A DNA stretch of 64,000 nt, taken from Ureibacillus aquaedulcis (GTDB lineage Bacteria; Bacillota; Bacilli; Bacillales_A; Planococcaceae). Every line of letters begins with the position of its first letter. The stretch's first letter is position 1. The position numbers and the translations under genes were made by a program. The notes beneath the pieces were generated by a model that was given only the letters and a program-made list of their open reading frames with translations, searched no databases and had not been told where the DNA came from. Shown here piece after piece: positions 1-8,301 of the stretch. The stretch is taken from contig NZ_JAUHTQ010000012.1 in the NCBI RefSeq assembly GCF_030418165.1, forward strand, positions 1 through 64,000. The letters are read 5' to 3'.

Positions 1-13
1 TTTGATATAGCTA

Positions 14-119
14 AAATTGATTTCCGTTGCGGGGACGCGCATCCTCGGGCACGGCTCGAGCCTGTAGTCTCTCCCTCGTGCTATTCCCCCAGGAGTCACC
101 CCTCCACTCCAATCAATTT
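14..119. repeat. Degenerate intergenic element bounded by inverted repeats
   Basis: The ends are perfect 8-bp inverted repeats, AAATTGAT at 14-21 and ATCAATTT at 112-119. The interior is much more GC-rich than the flanks (stretches such as GGGGACGCGC and CCTCGGGCACGGC). The layout resembles a non-coding repeat seen between genes in many Bacillales genomes, with a GATTTCCG left end and a CTCCAATCAA right end. That family assignment is from memory. An open frame crosses it, but no ribosome site or recognisable protein supports coding. Bases 120-420 hold nothing else I can recognise. Confidence 0.45.
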
Positions 120-430
120 ATACAGTATCAATTTCTTAATATGGATTCTTCCATCATTCAAAGAATTCTTACTTCTGACCCAGCCTCATTTTTTATTGTG
201 GGGGAAGGTCAAGTTTCAAAATCCCCAATGTTTTGGAATTTTAATGATAATTTCTTCATGTGCATGCTTTCCTCCCCCTCCTGATGATTTGTTGAAACGG
301 CGTTTCTCTAAAAGTTATCCCCTTCATGAATCTCCGGTGCTCCAAAAATCTTTGCTGCATGTCTTAATATTCGATGTAATGGGCGATAATGAACATTGTA
401 CAAAGAGAGAATGATGGAGTGGAGAGGTGT

Positions 431-898
431 TTGACGGTGCTGATCGGTATTGTAACTTTTATTATAAGTTGGATTGCCTATTTATTCTTTTCCGATAAAA
501 AGAAATTCCATTTATACGTTCTTACAGCTTACATAGGTATTATTCTGGCATTGATTACAGACTTGCTCATGTTCGTTTATCCCCTTTGGAACTATCCGGG
601 AACAAAATTAGAAAAATTCTTTATTCAATTACTAAACGGATTCGGCTTATATTTTGTAGTCATCTATCTCTTCCTTCAATTCCTGCCAAAGAGGCAAACG
701 GTTTTAACGATAACACGTTACATCTTTTTTTGGTCTATGTTTGCCATAATCCTTGAGTTTATATATTTGCATATTGGCTTTATTGAACATGGATTATGGT
801 GGAATATCATGCATTCCTATATAGCAGATTTGTTGTTATTTGTTATCTTCTATCTTCATCATAAGTGGGCATCAAAGTATTCATTAGCAAATATATGA
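431..898 (+). CDS. CBO0543-like multi-pass membrane protein
   Basis: This is a small integral membrane protein of about 155 residues with four to five hydrophobic segments and no soluble domain. The C-terminal half carries HGLWWNIMHSYIADLLLF, which resembles the conserved end of the CBO0543 family found in spore-forming Firmicutes; its function is unknown. I prefer the TTG at 431 because GGAGAGG lies about 5 nt upstream and the protein then opens directly with a membrane segment. An in-frame ATG at 389 would add 14 polar residues but has no ribosome site. A second protein of the same type follows 17 nt later, so the two are probably one transcript. Confidence 0.7.
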   Translation: MTVLIGIVTFIISWIAYLFFSDKKKFHLYVLTAYIGIILALITDLLMFVYPLWNYPGTKLEKFFIQLLNGFGLYFVVIYLFLQFLPKRQTVLTITRYIFFWSMFAIILEFIYLHIGFIEHGLWWNIMHSYIADLLLFVIFYLHHKWASKYSLANI

Positions 899-915
899 TA
901 TAGGGGAATTTTAAT

Positions 916-1455
916 ATGCAAACTAGCTGGCAAGAGGTTGTTCAGATATCGCAGCAGTACAGAAACGCTAGAGTGGAATATTGGTTAAGCGAAACCTTAT
1001 TTAATTTCAGTTGGTGGATTCTTTTGGTGACAACTCTTGGTCTTTTTGTTATCTGGGTCATACTCTTAGACAAAAAAAGGGTATTCGAGATTCTCTCATA
1101 CGGCTTTTTGGTTACAACTATAAGCTCAATTTTGGATATCATAGGCATTTATCTGATGTTATGGCGGTACAATCATACTTTAACGCCATTTTCGATTCCT
1201 ATTGAAATTCACATTATCCAGATGCCTATTATTTATATGATTATTTACCAATATTTTAATCCATGGAAAACATTCTTACTTGCAATTATAATCAATGCAT
1301 TTTTCTTTGCATTCATTCTGGAGCCATTATTGGTATGGCTACAGGTATATGAGTTATATAACTGGAAACATAGCTACTCATTTATACCTTATATCCTGCT
1401 TGGCGTGCTCATTAAATGGGTTATTCATAAACTAAAGCAGAATAACTATGCATAG
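916..1455 (+). CDS. CBO0543-like membrane protein, tandem paralogue
   Basis: A 179-residue membrane protein that starts 17 nt after the preceding one and has an AGGGGA ribosome site. About 35 polar N-terminal residues are followed by five hydrophobic segments. A WKHSYSFIPYILLGVLIKW motif near the C-terminus takes the place of the WNIMHSYIADLLLF motif of its neighbour, so the pair probably arose by duplication and diverged. Both sit in the membrane, possibly as a complex. Neither has a motif that would define a substrate or reaction, so the family call is all that can be supported. Confidence 0.7.
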   Translation: MQTSWQEVVQISQQYRNARVEYWLSETLFNFSWWILLVTTLGLFVIWVILLDKKRVFEILSYGFLVTTISSILDIIGIYLMLWRYNHTLTPFSIPIEIHIIQMPIIYMIIYQYFNPWKTFLLAIIINAFFFAFILEPLLVWLQVYELYNWKHSYSFIPYILLGVLIKWVIHKLKQNNYA

Positions 1456-1609
1456 CTCATTTTTTGTATATTAATAAACCTTTTCTGCTTATGTCTTGGA
1501 CCTTATAGAGGAAGAAAAACGCAGTCGGAAGAATAGAACTGTTTTTCGGGTACCATAATAATCTAAGTGTTATTGATGTAACACAAAACAATGCCGAGGG
1601 GGACACACT

Positions 1610-1747
1610 TTGAATACTTTATTTAGCTTAATTTATCGTCTATTTATCATTGGCCATAAAGTAACTTTCTTGCTTGATAATAAGATACATGAGCTAAAAG
1701 CCTTGTTAAGAATTCCGACTTTAACGAAAGCCATGAGTATTCATTAA
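1610..1747 (+). CDS. Possible 45-residue peptide with TTG start
   Basis: A short frame begins at TTG 1610, seven bases after a strong GAGGGGG ribosome site, and ends at TAA 1745. The peptide is basic and partly hydrophobic (begins MNTLFSLIYRLFIIGHKV) and ends just before an intrinsic terminator at 1772-1804. The spacing and the downstream terminator are what support it. I recognise no homologue, and it may be chance. The rest of the 1456-1819 gap holds nothing else clear. Confidence 0.3.
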   Translation: MNTLFSLIYRLFIIGHKVTFLLDNKIHELKALLRIPTLTKAMSIH

Positions 1748-1771
1748 GTAATCTTCCATTATGCATTGTAA

Positions 1772-1804
1772 AAAAAGGTGAGTGCATTATCTGCCCACCT
1801 TTTT
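1772..1804 (+). terminator. Intrinsic terminator, probably bidirectional
   Basis: AAAAAGGTG at 1772-1780 pairs with CACCTTTTT at 1796-1804, followed by more T. Because the stem starts with A and ends with T it could stop transcription from both sides: the small frame on the left and the convergent DUF3231 gene on the right. Confidence 0.7.
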
Positions 1805-1819
1805 CTTTTTTATATTCGT

Positions 1820-2872
1820 CTAATTTCTGTCAAATGCTTTTGGCGGTGATTCCAGCCAGCCTTTATCTATCAGGATATTGGCAGCATCATCAACAAACAA
1901 ACCATTATTGACCATATATCTCCCATATAATGCCGCTATATCTCTTCTTCCATTAACCGCAATCGAGTTTCCCAAGGTCCTGATTTTTATGGAAAACATA
2001 TCAAATTTATGATATAACATGATTTTATCTGAAAAAGGCGGATAGGTGGACGTTGTAACCAGATGATCTAGATAGGATGGTGCCTGCAAGTTTTCCATTT
2101 GAAGCTTTTCAGCAAATTGCTTCACCGACTTATCCGTCATTCCCAATCCACGTTTAAACAAAGCCTTGATTTTTTCGTCTTTAACGTTCTGGTGAAATCC
2201 TAATAACAACGCTTTACTGGTTGTGTTATTCTCGATATTATCGTAAAGGTGAATAATTTCCATTGCATGAAGTGGTCTCACCTCTCCCAGCCAACCGTTC
2301 AAATAGCTTTGTTTATTGATAAAATCGCTTTTTTCAGGTATTGGGATCATCGGAGGTTTTATAATTAATTTCTTGCCATATAAAACATTATTGACTTGTC
2401 CTAACAAAATCGTCGTACATTCATTTGCATAAACGAAAAATTCCCTAATATCTTCCCTCATTACCAGCGGAATGGCTACTGCGTAAATGCTCATACCTGC
2501 CTTAGCCGCATATTTTAAATAATGGGCATAAAACTCATCCCGGTATAAACGCGGGGCACCAAGATTTACATCCTCCTCCGAAAATCCTATCGGTATAGGG
2601 AAATTGGCATCGTTATAAAACTTTTCAATCCTCTGTAAAAAATCCTTGCTTACTGCCAAGCCATTTTCCAGTAGGGTCTTAATCGACTCATCCTCACAGT
2701 GCTGAATAAAATAAGGGAGAATGTGACTTGACATACTGTTTCCCATATAGCTAACCCAAAGTTTCCCCATTTCAAAAACCGTTAAAGGTTGAGATTCTTC
2801 GAAGTCTAACGTACTCAAACTTAGCGGTTTCATCACATTCATTGGATTCAATTCTTTATCGGCCTGTTCCAT
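1820..2872 (-). CDS. DUF3231 family protein, two domains
   Basis: A soluble protein of about 350 residues made of two tandem DUF3231 units, each a mostly helical ferritin-like bundle. DUF3231 proteins are common in spore-forming Bacilli, but no biochemical role is established. The second half repeats features of the first, for example NSMSSHILPYF against NSIAVNGRRDIAALYGRYM, and the end GWLESPP parallels the GWLKIPP ending of the single-domain relative at 4200. The start at 2872 follows an AGGAGG-like site; an upstream in-frame start would add 28 residues and has no such site. No metal-ligand set is obvious. Confidence 0.8.
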   Translation of the reverse strand: MEQADKELNPMNVMKPLSLSTLDFEESQPLTVFEMGKLWVSYMGNSMSSHILPYFIQHCEDESIKTLLENGLAVSKDFLQRIEKFYNDANFPIPIGFSEEDVNLGAPRLYRDEFYAHYLKYAAKAGMSIYAVAIPLVMREDIREFFVYANECTTILLGQVNNVLYGKKLIIKPPMIPIPEKSDFINKQSYLNGWLGEVRPLHAMEIIHLYDNIENNTTSKALLLGFHQNVKDEKIKALFKRGLGMTDKSVKQFAEKLQMENLQAPSYLDHLVTTSTYPPFSDKIMLYHKFDMFSIKIRTLGNSIAVNGRRDIAALYGRYMVNNGLFVDDAANILIDKGWLESPPKAFDRN

Positions 2873-3025
2873 AAATAACCTCCTATTTACTATGTCAAAT
2901 AATAATATTCCCTCGAATAGGGAAATGTATGAATGAATAAGCTGTACAGCTCGCACAAATAAAAATACACTTTCCTAGTTCTAGAAAAGCGCACGCATTA
3001 TTTAAAGTTTTATCATCAAAATTAA

Positions 3026-3072
3026 AAATCATCCCTTCCCTAAGTAGTGCTTACTTAGAGAAGAGATGATTT
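3026..3072 (-). terminator. Long terminator of the DUF3243 gene
   Basis: Outer arms AAATCATC (3026-3033) and GATGATTT (3065-3072) enclose an inner hairpin CTAAGTA-GTGC-TACTTAG. On the minus strand the stem is followed by TTTTAATTTT. It lies just beyond the 3' end of the gene at 3106-3414. Confidence 0.65.
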
Positions 3073-3105
3073 CACATTTTTTCACTTTAGAATTGCAAGT
3101 TTTGT

Positions 3106-3414
3106 TTACTGTTTTTGTACCATTCGTAAAAGCGCATGGGCGATTGCATGTTTTTCTTCGCCTTCTGCTGCTTTCCACAGTTCCTGCAGTACTTTTTCTT
3201 CACTGTTGCGAGGTTCTTCTGATTTTGCAAGATAGTCCGCAACTTTTTCAGCTGCTTTTGCCAGCATTTCTTCACTTAAGCCCAATTTTTCGCCTTTAGA
3301 TACTTGCTCGCTTAAATAGTTTTTAAAGGTAGTAAAACTTTCTAAGATTTGATCCTTTTCCTCTTGCGATAGGTCCTTTAATTGATTCTCTACTTTGTTC
3401 ATATCTTCCGCCAT
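3106..3414 (-). CDS. DUF3243 family protein (YmfJ-like)
   Basis: A 102-residue cytoplasmic helical protein. The central segment (roughly residues 28-65) with FKNYLSEQVSKGEKLGLSEE and VADYLAKSEEPRNSEE matches the DUF3243 pattern known from Bacillus YmfJ: a helix, a GxKxGLSEE turn, then a helix ending YLA. The first 28 residues are a highly charged helical extension (VENQLKDLSQEEKDQ). The ribosome site AGGAGGAATT precedes ATG 3414. Function in the family is unknown. It is monocistronic, with its own terminator. Confidence 0.85.
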   Translation of the reverse strand: MAEDMNKVENQLKDLSQEEKDQILESFTTFKNYLSEQVSKGEKLGLSEEMLAKAAEKVADYLAKSEEPRNSEEKVLQELWKAAEGEEKHAIAHALLRMVQKQ

Positions 3415-3586
3415 GATAATTCCTCCTTTAATAAGTAATACTGGAACACTTATTATATCCCCTGAAAATTTTCAGCTAAACCTAGTAGGATGTAATCATG
3501 TGTTCACCTTAATTTGGTAATGATTTTATTTTTTGAGTCGCTTCCTGCCCATATGGAATTCTTTAGAGTTCAATATGAAATAACAA

Positions 3587-4009
3587 TTAAATCTTTTCTT
3601 GATATATTTCTAATTTTATCGGTTTTGAGTTTAATGGTATTTTAAACTCCTGTAGCTTTTCTATCCGCTCAAAAAAGTCATCGATGTCTTCGTAGTCCAT
3701 CGACCATTCGGCTCTCTCCATCTTTCTTAGATCATCTGTTGGCTCCAATAAGCAATGGCAGTGTAGTTGTTCCATGTGTGAGTGATTTTCTTCTTCATAA
3801 ATTGTAAACTGACGGACAAAGTCAAAATGAAAAAGTTCCTCCCCGGAATCCTCGTAAACACCACATTGAAACAAGATTTCTTTCTCCTCTTCCCCTTCAA
3901 CTGTTTCTCGACAAAAAGCTTTAAAGGTTTCCCAAGCCTTTTCTAGATCATCAGTATCTTCACTAATCAGATTTCTTAGGTAACTTTCAGCATTCCTGAC
4001 CGTAAGCAT
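3587..4009 (-). CDS. Hypothetical acidic protein
   Basis: I do not recognise this 140-residue protein. It is strongly acidic (runs such as SEDTDDLE, EGEEEKE, DYEDIDDFFERIE) and predicted soluble, with no signal peptide or membrane segment. It looks like a mixed alpha/beta domain with strands around FDFVRQFTIYEEE and LHCHCLLEP. GGAGGTG upstream of ATG 4009 supports the start. It stands alone between a DUF3243 gene and a convergent-side DUF3231 gene. Confidence 0.7.
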   Translation of the reverse strand: MLTVRNAESYLRNLISEDTDDLEKAWETFKAFCRETVEGEEEKEILFQCGVYEDSGEELFHFDFVRQFTIYEEENHSHMEQLHCHCLLEPTDDLRKMERAEWSMDYEDIDDFFERIEKLQEFKIPLNSKPIKLEIYQEKI

Positions 4010-4199
4010 CTTAACACCTCCGCTATTATTATGGAACTATGTTTTATAAACTAAACCGACCTTCGATTTAGCCCTATAATGAAAAAACTCCTAACCTCTT
4101 CAAAGGAAAGAGCCGAATTTGTTCAAGAAGCTACTATTAGAATGTTTTCGGTTTTAAAAACTTTGCGCAATGTTAAGAATAGAGGTGGAGGTGATAACT

Positions 4200-4751
4200 A
4201 TGCCAAAACATGCATTCGAAGCACTGATGAAGGTTTTACATAGTCTATTTGACGATGAAACTAAACCACCTTTACATGTTGGCGAAGTAATGTCGTGTTG
4301 GACGTATTTAACCGTTCTAGAAGAGTCAGTTGCCCTTGAGCAACTTGCTATTAACACAACGGCAGATACAGAGCTAAATAATTTTCTTCACAAAACAATG
4401 GGTGGCGCTAGTTCACAAGCTGCAAGACTAAAGGATTTCCTTCAACAAGAAGGTATACCCTTACCTCCTGCTTCTGAACCCAAGCCTGTATCTGACCCAA
4501 GTGCTATTCCTTTGGGAGCAAAAATGACAGACTCAGAAATCGCTAATCTTGTTAGTGTCAAGATTGCATCAGCGATTACCCTATGTGCGGCAGGTACGGC
4601 GCAATCGGTAAGAAACGATGTTGGAATAATGTTTTTTGAATATCAAACTGAAGCAATGCAATACGGTGCCCTTTTAAAATCAATAATGCAAAAACGGGGA
4701 TGGCTCAAGATCCCCCCTTATTATCGTCCTCCTGGCGGGCCAAACAGTTAA
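4200..4751 (+). CDS. DUF3231 family protein, single domain
   Basis: A 183-residue soluble helical protein with one DUF3231 domain. The N-terminal helix FEALMKVLHSLFD, the central CWTYLTVLEESVALEQ helix with later GGASSQAARLKDFL, and the terminal GWLKIPPYYRPPG are typical of the family. The ATG at 4200 has GGAGGTGAT upstream; a frame ten residues longer exists without a site. It precedes a manganese catalase on the same strand, but a terminator lies between them, so co-transcription is uncertain. Family function is unknown; a ferritin-like fold and spore association are inferences. Confidence 0.8.
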   Translation: MPKHAFEALMKVLHSLFDDETKPPLHVGEVMSCWTYLTVLEESVALEQLAINTTADTELNNFLHKTMGGASSQAARLKDFLQQEGIPLPPASEPKPVSDPSAIPLGAKMTDSEIANLVSVKIASAITLCAAGTAQSVRNDVGIMFFEYQTEAMQYGALLKSIMQKRGWLKIPPYYRPPGGPNS

Positions 4752-4759
4752 TTCTTTAG

Positions 4760-4783
4760 AGTCTCCTTAATGGAGGCTTTTTT
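4760..4783 (+). terminator. Terminator of DUF3231 gene
   Basis: AGTCTCC (4760-4766) pairs with GGAGGCT (4772-4778) and is followed by TTTTT. Confidence 0.75.
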
Positions 4784-4853
4784 GCATCGTGCACCTAATT
4801 CGTTTCAGCCCATATAATGGATGGAACAAATAAATAACAAAGGTGTGGAAAAA

Positions 4854-5708
4854 TTGTTTTATCATATCAAAGAGTTACAATACCATGCAAAGCCGGAAAG
4901 ACCGGATCCATTGTTTGCCAAGCAATTACAAGAAGTTCTAGGTGGTCAGTTTGGGGAAATATCCGTTGCTCTGCAATACCTGTTTCAGGGTTGGAGCGTT
5001 CGTGGAAACGGAAAATATAAGGACCTTCTGATGGACACGGGTACTGAAGAATTGGCACACATCGAAATGCTGGCTACAATGATTGCAAGGTTATTGGAAG
5101 GAGCACCGGTTGGAGATCTGGAAATTGCTGCAAAAGACCCTATAATCGGGGCTATTCTCGGTGGTATGAACCCACAGCATGCAATTGTATCCGGACTTGG
5201 CGCGATGCCGGCGGATAGTGTTGGTAATCGTTGGACAGCAGATTATATTATTGCAAGCGGGAACTTACTTGCCGATTTTAGGGCAAATTTAAATGCTGAA
5301 TCCCAAGGCAGATTACAAGCAGTAAGACTATATGAAGCAACGACCGATCGTGGCGTAAAAGATATGCTCGCATGGCTGATTGCAAGAGATACGATGCACC
5401 AAAACCAATGGATAGCAGCCATAAAAGAGCTGGAGGCAAAGGAAAACGTTGTCGTTCCAAGCACATTCCCACGTGAGCTGGAAAAACGCGAGGTCTCTCA
5501 TGTCCTATTTAATTTCTCAAGAGGAAACGAGAGTGCCACAGGCAGATGGGCAAATGGTCCAAGTATGGACGGCGAGGGTCAATTCCAGTACGTTGAGCAT
5601 CCACAGCCACTAGCACCAAAACCAGTGTTAAAACCTGCCCCACCTTATATACATGACACCTTACCTTCCGTTCTTAAAAATGATGCGATTCCTCCAAGTT
5701 TATATTAA
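4854..5708 (+). CDS. Manganese catalase
   Basis: A non-haem dimanganese catalase that splits hydrogen peroxide into water and oxygen, about 284 residues as usual for the family. The family opening FYHIKELQYHAKPERPDP follows the TTG at 4854, which has AAAGGTG eight bases upstream; the ATG at 4821 would add an atypical leader. Metal-binding helices are visible: GQFGEISVALQYLFQGW, TEELAHIEML (Glu and His ligands) and ARDTMHQNQW (Glu/His pair of the second half). The C-terminus is the usual extended Pro-rich tail (LAPKPVLKPAPPYIHD). In spore formers such enzymes often associate with the coat; that is an inference here, as is its link to the neighbouring DUF3231 protein. Confidence 0.92.
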   Translation: MFYHIKELQYHAKPERPDPLFAKQLQEVLGGQFGEISVALQYLFQGWSVRGNGKYKDLLMDTGTEELAHIEMLATMIARLLEGAPVGDLEIAAKDPIIGAILGGMNPQHAIVSGLGAMPADSVGNRWTADYIIASGNLLADFRANLNAESQGRLQAVRLYEATTDRGVKDMLAWLIARDTMHQNQWIAAIKELEAKENVVVPSTFPRELEKREVSHVLFNFSRGNESATGRWANGPSMDGEGQFQYVEHPQPLAPKPVLKPAPPYIHDTLPSVLKNDAIPPSLY

Positions 5709-5737
5709 ATACAATAACAATAAAAATTAACTTGATT

Positions 5738-5767
5738 AACTAGCTAAAAAAATTAGCCAGTTTTTTT
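5738..5767 (+). terminator. Terminator of manganese catalase
   Basis: AACTAGCTAA (5738-5747) pairs with TTAGCCAGTT (5753-5762), one mismatch, followed by a T run. Confidence 0.75.
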
Positions 5768-5832
5768 ATTAAGGTTCTGAAGCAAATCAGTTATTTAATC
5801 CCGAAAGGTTAAGAAGAAGGCTGCTTAATGAA

Positions 5833-5878
5833 AAACAGACGAACGCTTATCCTTTTCAAGAATAGCGTTCGTCTGTTT
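5833..5878 (-). terminator. Perfect 15-bp terminator downstream of tRNA-Asn
   Basis: The arms AAACAGACGAACGCT (5833-5847) and AGCGTTCGTCTGTTT (5864-5878) are perfectly complementary. On the minus strand the stem is followed by TTTTTC, so it ends the tRNA transcript. Confidence 0.8.
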
Positions 5879-5887
5879 GTTTACATA

Positions 5888-5959
5888 CTCCGAAGGTAGG
5901 ACTCGAACCTACGACCAATCGGTTAACAGCCGATTGCTCTACCACTGAGCTACTTCGAA
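5888..5959 (-). tRNA. tRNA-Asn (anticodon GTT)
   Basis: On the minus strand the acceptor arm TTCGAAG (5959-5953) pairs with CTTCGGA (5895-5889), with one G-T pair. The D arm GCTCAGTGGTAGAGC, the anticodon loop CTGTTAA within CGGCTGTTAACCG, and a GTAGGTTCGAGTCCTAC T-arm are all present. The anticodon GTT reads asparagine codons, and the discriminator base is G. The CCA end is not encoded. It is a solitary tRNA with its own terminator. Confidence 0.95.
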
Positions 5960-6098
5960 AAATAAATTTTTTCCTACTCAAATATAATGGCCGTAACTTT
6001 AACGATTTATACTTCTTTTTTATTTAAATCATTTTTTTATGATACTTGATTAGCAAGATGTTCTTAAAGTGGTTGTAAACCATATATGAACTCATCCA

Positions 6099-6146
6099 AA
6101 AACCCCGAATAGTGCACTTTTTGAAAAGTGTCATTATTCGGGGTTT
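6099..6146 (-). terminator. Terminator of Asn-rich micro-protein gene
   Basis: Left arm AAACCCCGAATA and right arm TATTCGGGGTTT flank a second pairing, CACTTTTT-GAAA-AAGTG. The minus strand continues with T after the stem. The structure lies 55 nt beyond the stop at 6201. Confidence 0.65.
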
Positions 6147-6200
6147 AGATCGAAGTAGTATTACGACCACTTCTCAACAATCAACTATAAGATGATCTAA

Positions 6201-6377
6201 TTAGCGATTGTTGTTGTTATTGTTGTTATTGTTGTTGCGGTTATTATTGTTGTTGTTGTTGCGGTCAAAGTTTAGATCTTCAGCAAACTCCTCACGGTTG
6301 TTACGGTTGTTTGCATCATTATTTTGACGGTTGTTGCGTTGGTTGTTGTTGTTATTGTTGTTGTTGTTTTGTGCCAT
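6201..6377 (-). CDS. Asparagine-rich 58-residue protein
   Basis: The frame from ATG 6377 to TAA 6201 encodes 58 residues, more than half asparagine, in three blocks interrupted by arginines: nine Asn after MAQ, then seven and ten near the end. A single ordered stretch, RNNREEFAEDLNFD (residues 25-38), lies in the middle. GGAGGTGA nine bases upstream fixes the start; the other open frame here (reading MTWHKTTT) would start only four bases after that site. The EEFA motif recalls gamma-type SASP repeats (EFASE) or YfhD-type proteins, so a spore role is plausible but unproven. CAA/AAC codon slippage makes such genes prone to length change. Confidence 0.7.
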   Translation of the reverse strand: MAQNNNNNNNNNQRNNRQNNDANNRNNREEFAEDLNFDRNNNNNNNRNNNNNNNNNNR

Positions 6378-6648
6378 GTCATCTCACCTCCACAAAAAAT
6401 AGAATGTGGAGATAGTGGCTTTTTTATTCGTAATATTTCTTTAGTAAATACCAAGAAGATCTTTTAATTGCGCATTAATTCAACTCCAGTTGAAATACTA
6501 TAGTTACTAACATTTTGATGTATCAGTAATTTATAACTATAGGCAGCATTAATAATGGGTATGCAATGCAAAGATTTTACCGCTATTTTACTCCAAGGTT
6601 GTTTTCCCCACTGATATAATGCTTGGTACTATACGTCTATCTGTTATC

Positions 6649-6686
6649 AAGAGGAGCACTTAATTCATTGGTGCCCTTCTTTTTTA
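6649..6686 (+). terminator. Orphan plus-strand terminator, possible small RNA end
   Basis: AAGAGGAGCAC pairs imperfectly with GTGCCCTTCTT, followed by TTTTTT on the plus strand. No plus-strand gene ends here; the nearest upstream genes are on the minus strand. A TATAAT at 6615-6620 lies just upstream, so a short RNA of about 60 nt is possible, although no good -35 box is visible. Confidence 0.4.
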
Positions 6687-6703
6687 TGTTTTTTATCCAG
6701 TAA

Positions 6704-6877
6704 TCAAAATTCTTCTCTCAATCCCCCTGTCTTAGCGACCTTCATTTTTTCAATTCTTCCCTCAGCAACAATTCCGTCATATGGGCCTTTAATGTAAATG
6801 GATGCATCTTTAATTTCATCCTCATGCCATGGACTAGGTCTAGAAAGTTTAAATACTAACCTACCAAGATTCTTCAA
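6704..6877 (-). pseudogene. Likely gene remnant, 57 codons
   Basis: Reading the minus strand from TTG 6877 to TGA 6704 gives a protein-like sequence with RPSPWHEDEIKDASIYIKG followed by PYDGIVAEGRIEKMKVAKTG. Composition and codon use look like real coding sequence, but there is no ribosome site and no upstream continuation. I read it as the surviving C-terminal piece of a lost gene. I do not recognise the family. The rest of 6378-6957 holds only the orphan terminator at 6649-6686. Confidence 0.35.
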
Positions 6878-6957
6878 TTAACTGACTAGGTTATGAATCG
6901 ACTCACAGTTGGTGGGATAAGATAAATATTATCTATTTGTTGATTGGGGAATTTATT

Positions 6958-8301
6958 ATGTTATTATCGGAAACCATTAATTGGGTTAATGAACAGTTTA
7001 AAAATACAAATGAATTGGTGCACAAAAACTTAGAATATGAAAATAAACACATCCTGTTGTTCTACCTTAAATCTCTCATTAACTCAGAAATGCTTCAACA
7101 GTTAATAATTAAACCCTTTTTCGAAATGTCTTCCGAAGAGCAATTCAAGATATATTTACAAGCATTACCACAGTTCCAGGAGGTTACGTCAAAAGAACAA
7201 ATTCCGCTTGAAATGATGAATGGAAACATTTTAGTTAAAATCCACAATGAATTATACTTATTGGACTTCAGATTAGCAAACAATGATAAAGTTAATCAGA
7301 CATCTGTAGAAACCACTATCCATGGTTCTCAACTAGCATTAAGTGATAATCTCATGACGAATATTAACGTGATCCGTTCTAACTATCATCAAGCTTCTTT
7401 AACTGTTGAATATCTTGTTAAAGGAGAAGTCAATCAACATAAAGTGGCAATCATCTATGATAAGGATAAGGTCAAAAGTGACGTTTTAGATACCATTCGA
7501 AAAAGGCTTCAAAATGTAGATAAACAACTGATTACTTCAACCACTCAGTTGAATAATTTTATCAATGATAAGCGATTTTCGCTATTCCCTCAAATGATTA
7601 TGACGGAACGTCCTGATCGAATCGTCTACAATCTCGGTGGCGGGAAAGTCATTCTGTTGGTTGACGGCAATCCACAATCAATGGCTACGCCAGTAGTATT
7701 TTTCGATTTCATGACGACTATCGAGGATAATTATCATACCCTATTTATTTCGCTTTTTTTGAAGATCCTACGATATGCCGGACTACTTCTCAGCCTTCTT
7801 CTACCAGCTTTGTATGTGGGTGTAACTTCATTTACTCCAGAAGTGTTTAGAACGGAATTGGCTTTGACCGTAGCTGGAAGTAGAGTGGGTGTCCCTTTCT
7901 CCTCTTTCATTGAAGTTCTATTCATGCTTTTTTTTATGGAATTATTGCTGGAGGCCAGTATTCGACTTCCAAAAGCAGTCAGTGCCACTGCTACTACGGT
8001 AGGAGGTCTTATACTAGGAACAGCTGTTACTGAAGCGTCTCTTGCATCGAATATCATGGTCATTATTGTTTCTGCAGTGGCTATTTCAACCTTTGTTATT
8101 CCAGTCAACGAAATGGCGTTTTCTATTAGAGTTGTCCGATTATTATTAATACTCATCACAAGTATATTTGGTTTAGCCGGATTGATATTAAGCTTTTTTG
8201 CATTGATTATGCATTTAGTTAATTTAGATAGTTTTGGAGAGCCTTACTTGAAGTTATATACATTAGCGAAAGACAAGAAGAGTTCGGAGGGGAAATCTTG
8301 A
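6958..8301 (+). CDS. Spore germination receptor subunit A (GerA family)
   Basis: The A subunit of a nutrient germinant receptor in the inner spore membrane. An N-terminal soluble domain (about residues 1-240) contains the family features DKVNQT, LGGGKVILLVDGNP and then PVVFFDFM. About five membrane segments follow, beginning near RYAGLLLSLLLPALYVGVTSF, with FRTELALTVAGSRVGVPF and EASIRLPKAVSATATTVGG characteristic of GerAA/GerKA. At 447 residues it is somewhat shorter than usual (480-520), with a reduced N-terminus. GGGGAA precedes ATG 6958. Its stop overlaps the start of the B subunit by 4 nt, and the three genes form one operon; forespore (sigma-G) expression is expected from family knowledge. 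Confidence 0.93.
   Translation: MLLSETINWVNEQFKNTNELVHKNLEYENKHILLFYLKSLINSEMLQQLIIKPFFEMSSEEQFKIYLQALPQFQEVTSKEQIPLEMMNGNILVKIHNELYLLDFRLANNDKVNQTSVETTIHGSQLALSDNLMTNINVIRSNYHQASLTVEYLVKGEVNQHKVAIIYDKDKVKSDVLDTIRKRLQNVDKQLITSTTQLNNFINDKRFSLFPQMIMTERPDRIVYNLGGGKVILLVDGNPQSMATPVVFFDFMTTIEDNYHTLFISLFLKILRYAGLLLSLLLPALYVGVTSFTPEVFRTELALTVAGSRVGVPFSSFIEVLFMLFFMELLLEASIRLPKAVSATATTVGGLILGTAVTEASLASNIMVIIVSAVAISTFVIPVNEMAFSIRVVRLLLILITSIFGLAGLILSFFALIMHLVNLDSFGEPYLKLYTLAKDKKSSEGKS

Noticed and set aside
27-414. Two plus-strand frames at the left edge
   Set aside because: One runs across a GC-rich intergenic repeat, neither has a ribosome site, and the products look random.
6272-6454. Minus-strand frame reading Thr-rich sequence over the Asn-rich gene
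   Set aside because: It is the shifted frame of the CAA/AAC repeats; the ribosome site is only four bases from its internal ATG but properly spaced for the Asn-rich frame.
7734-8159. A 141-codon minus-strand frame inside the germination A-subunit gene
   Set aside because: It is the complement of a clearly coding membrane domain and has Thr/Ile-rich random composition.
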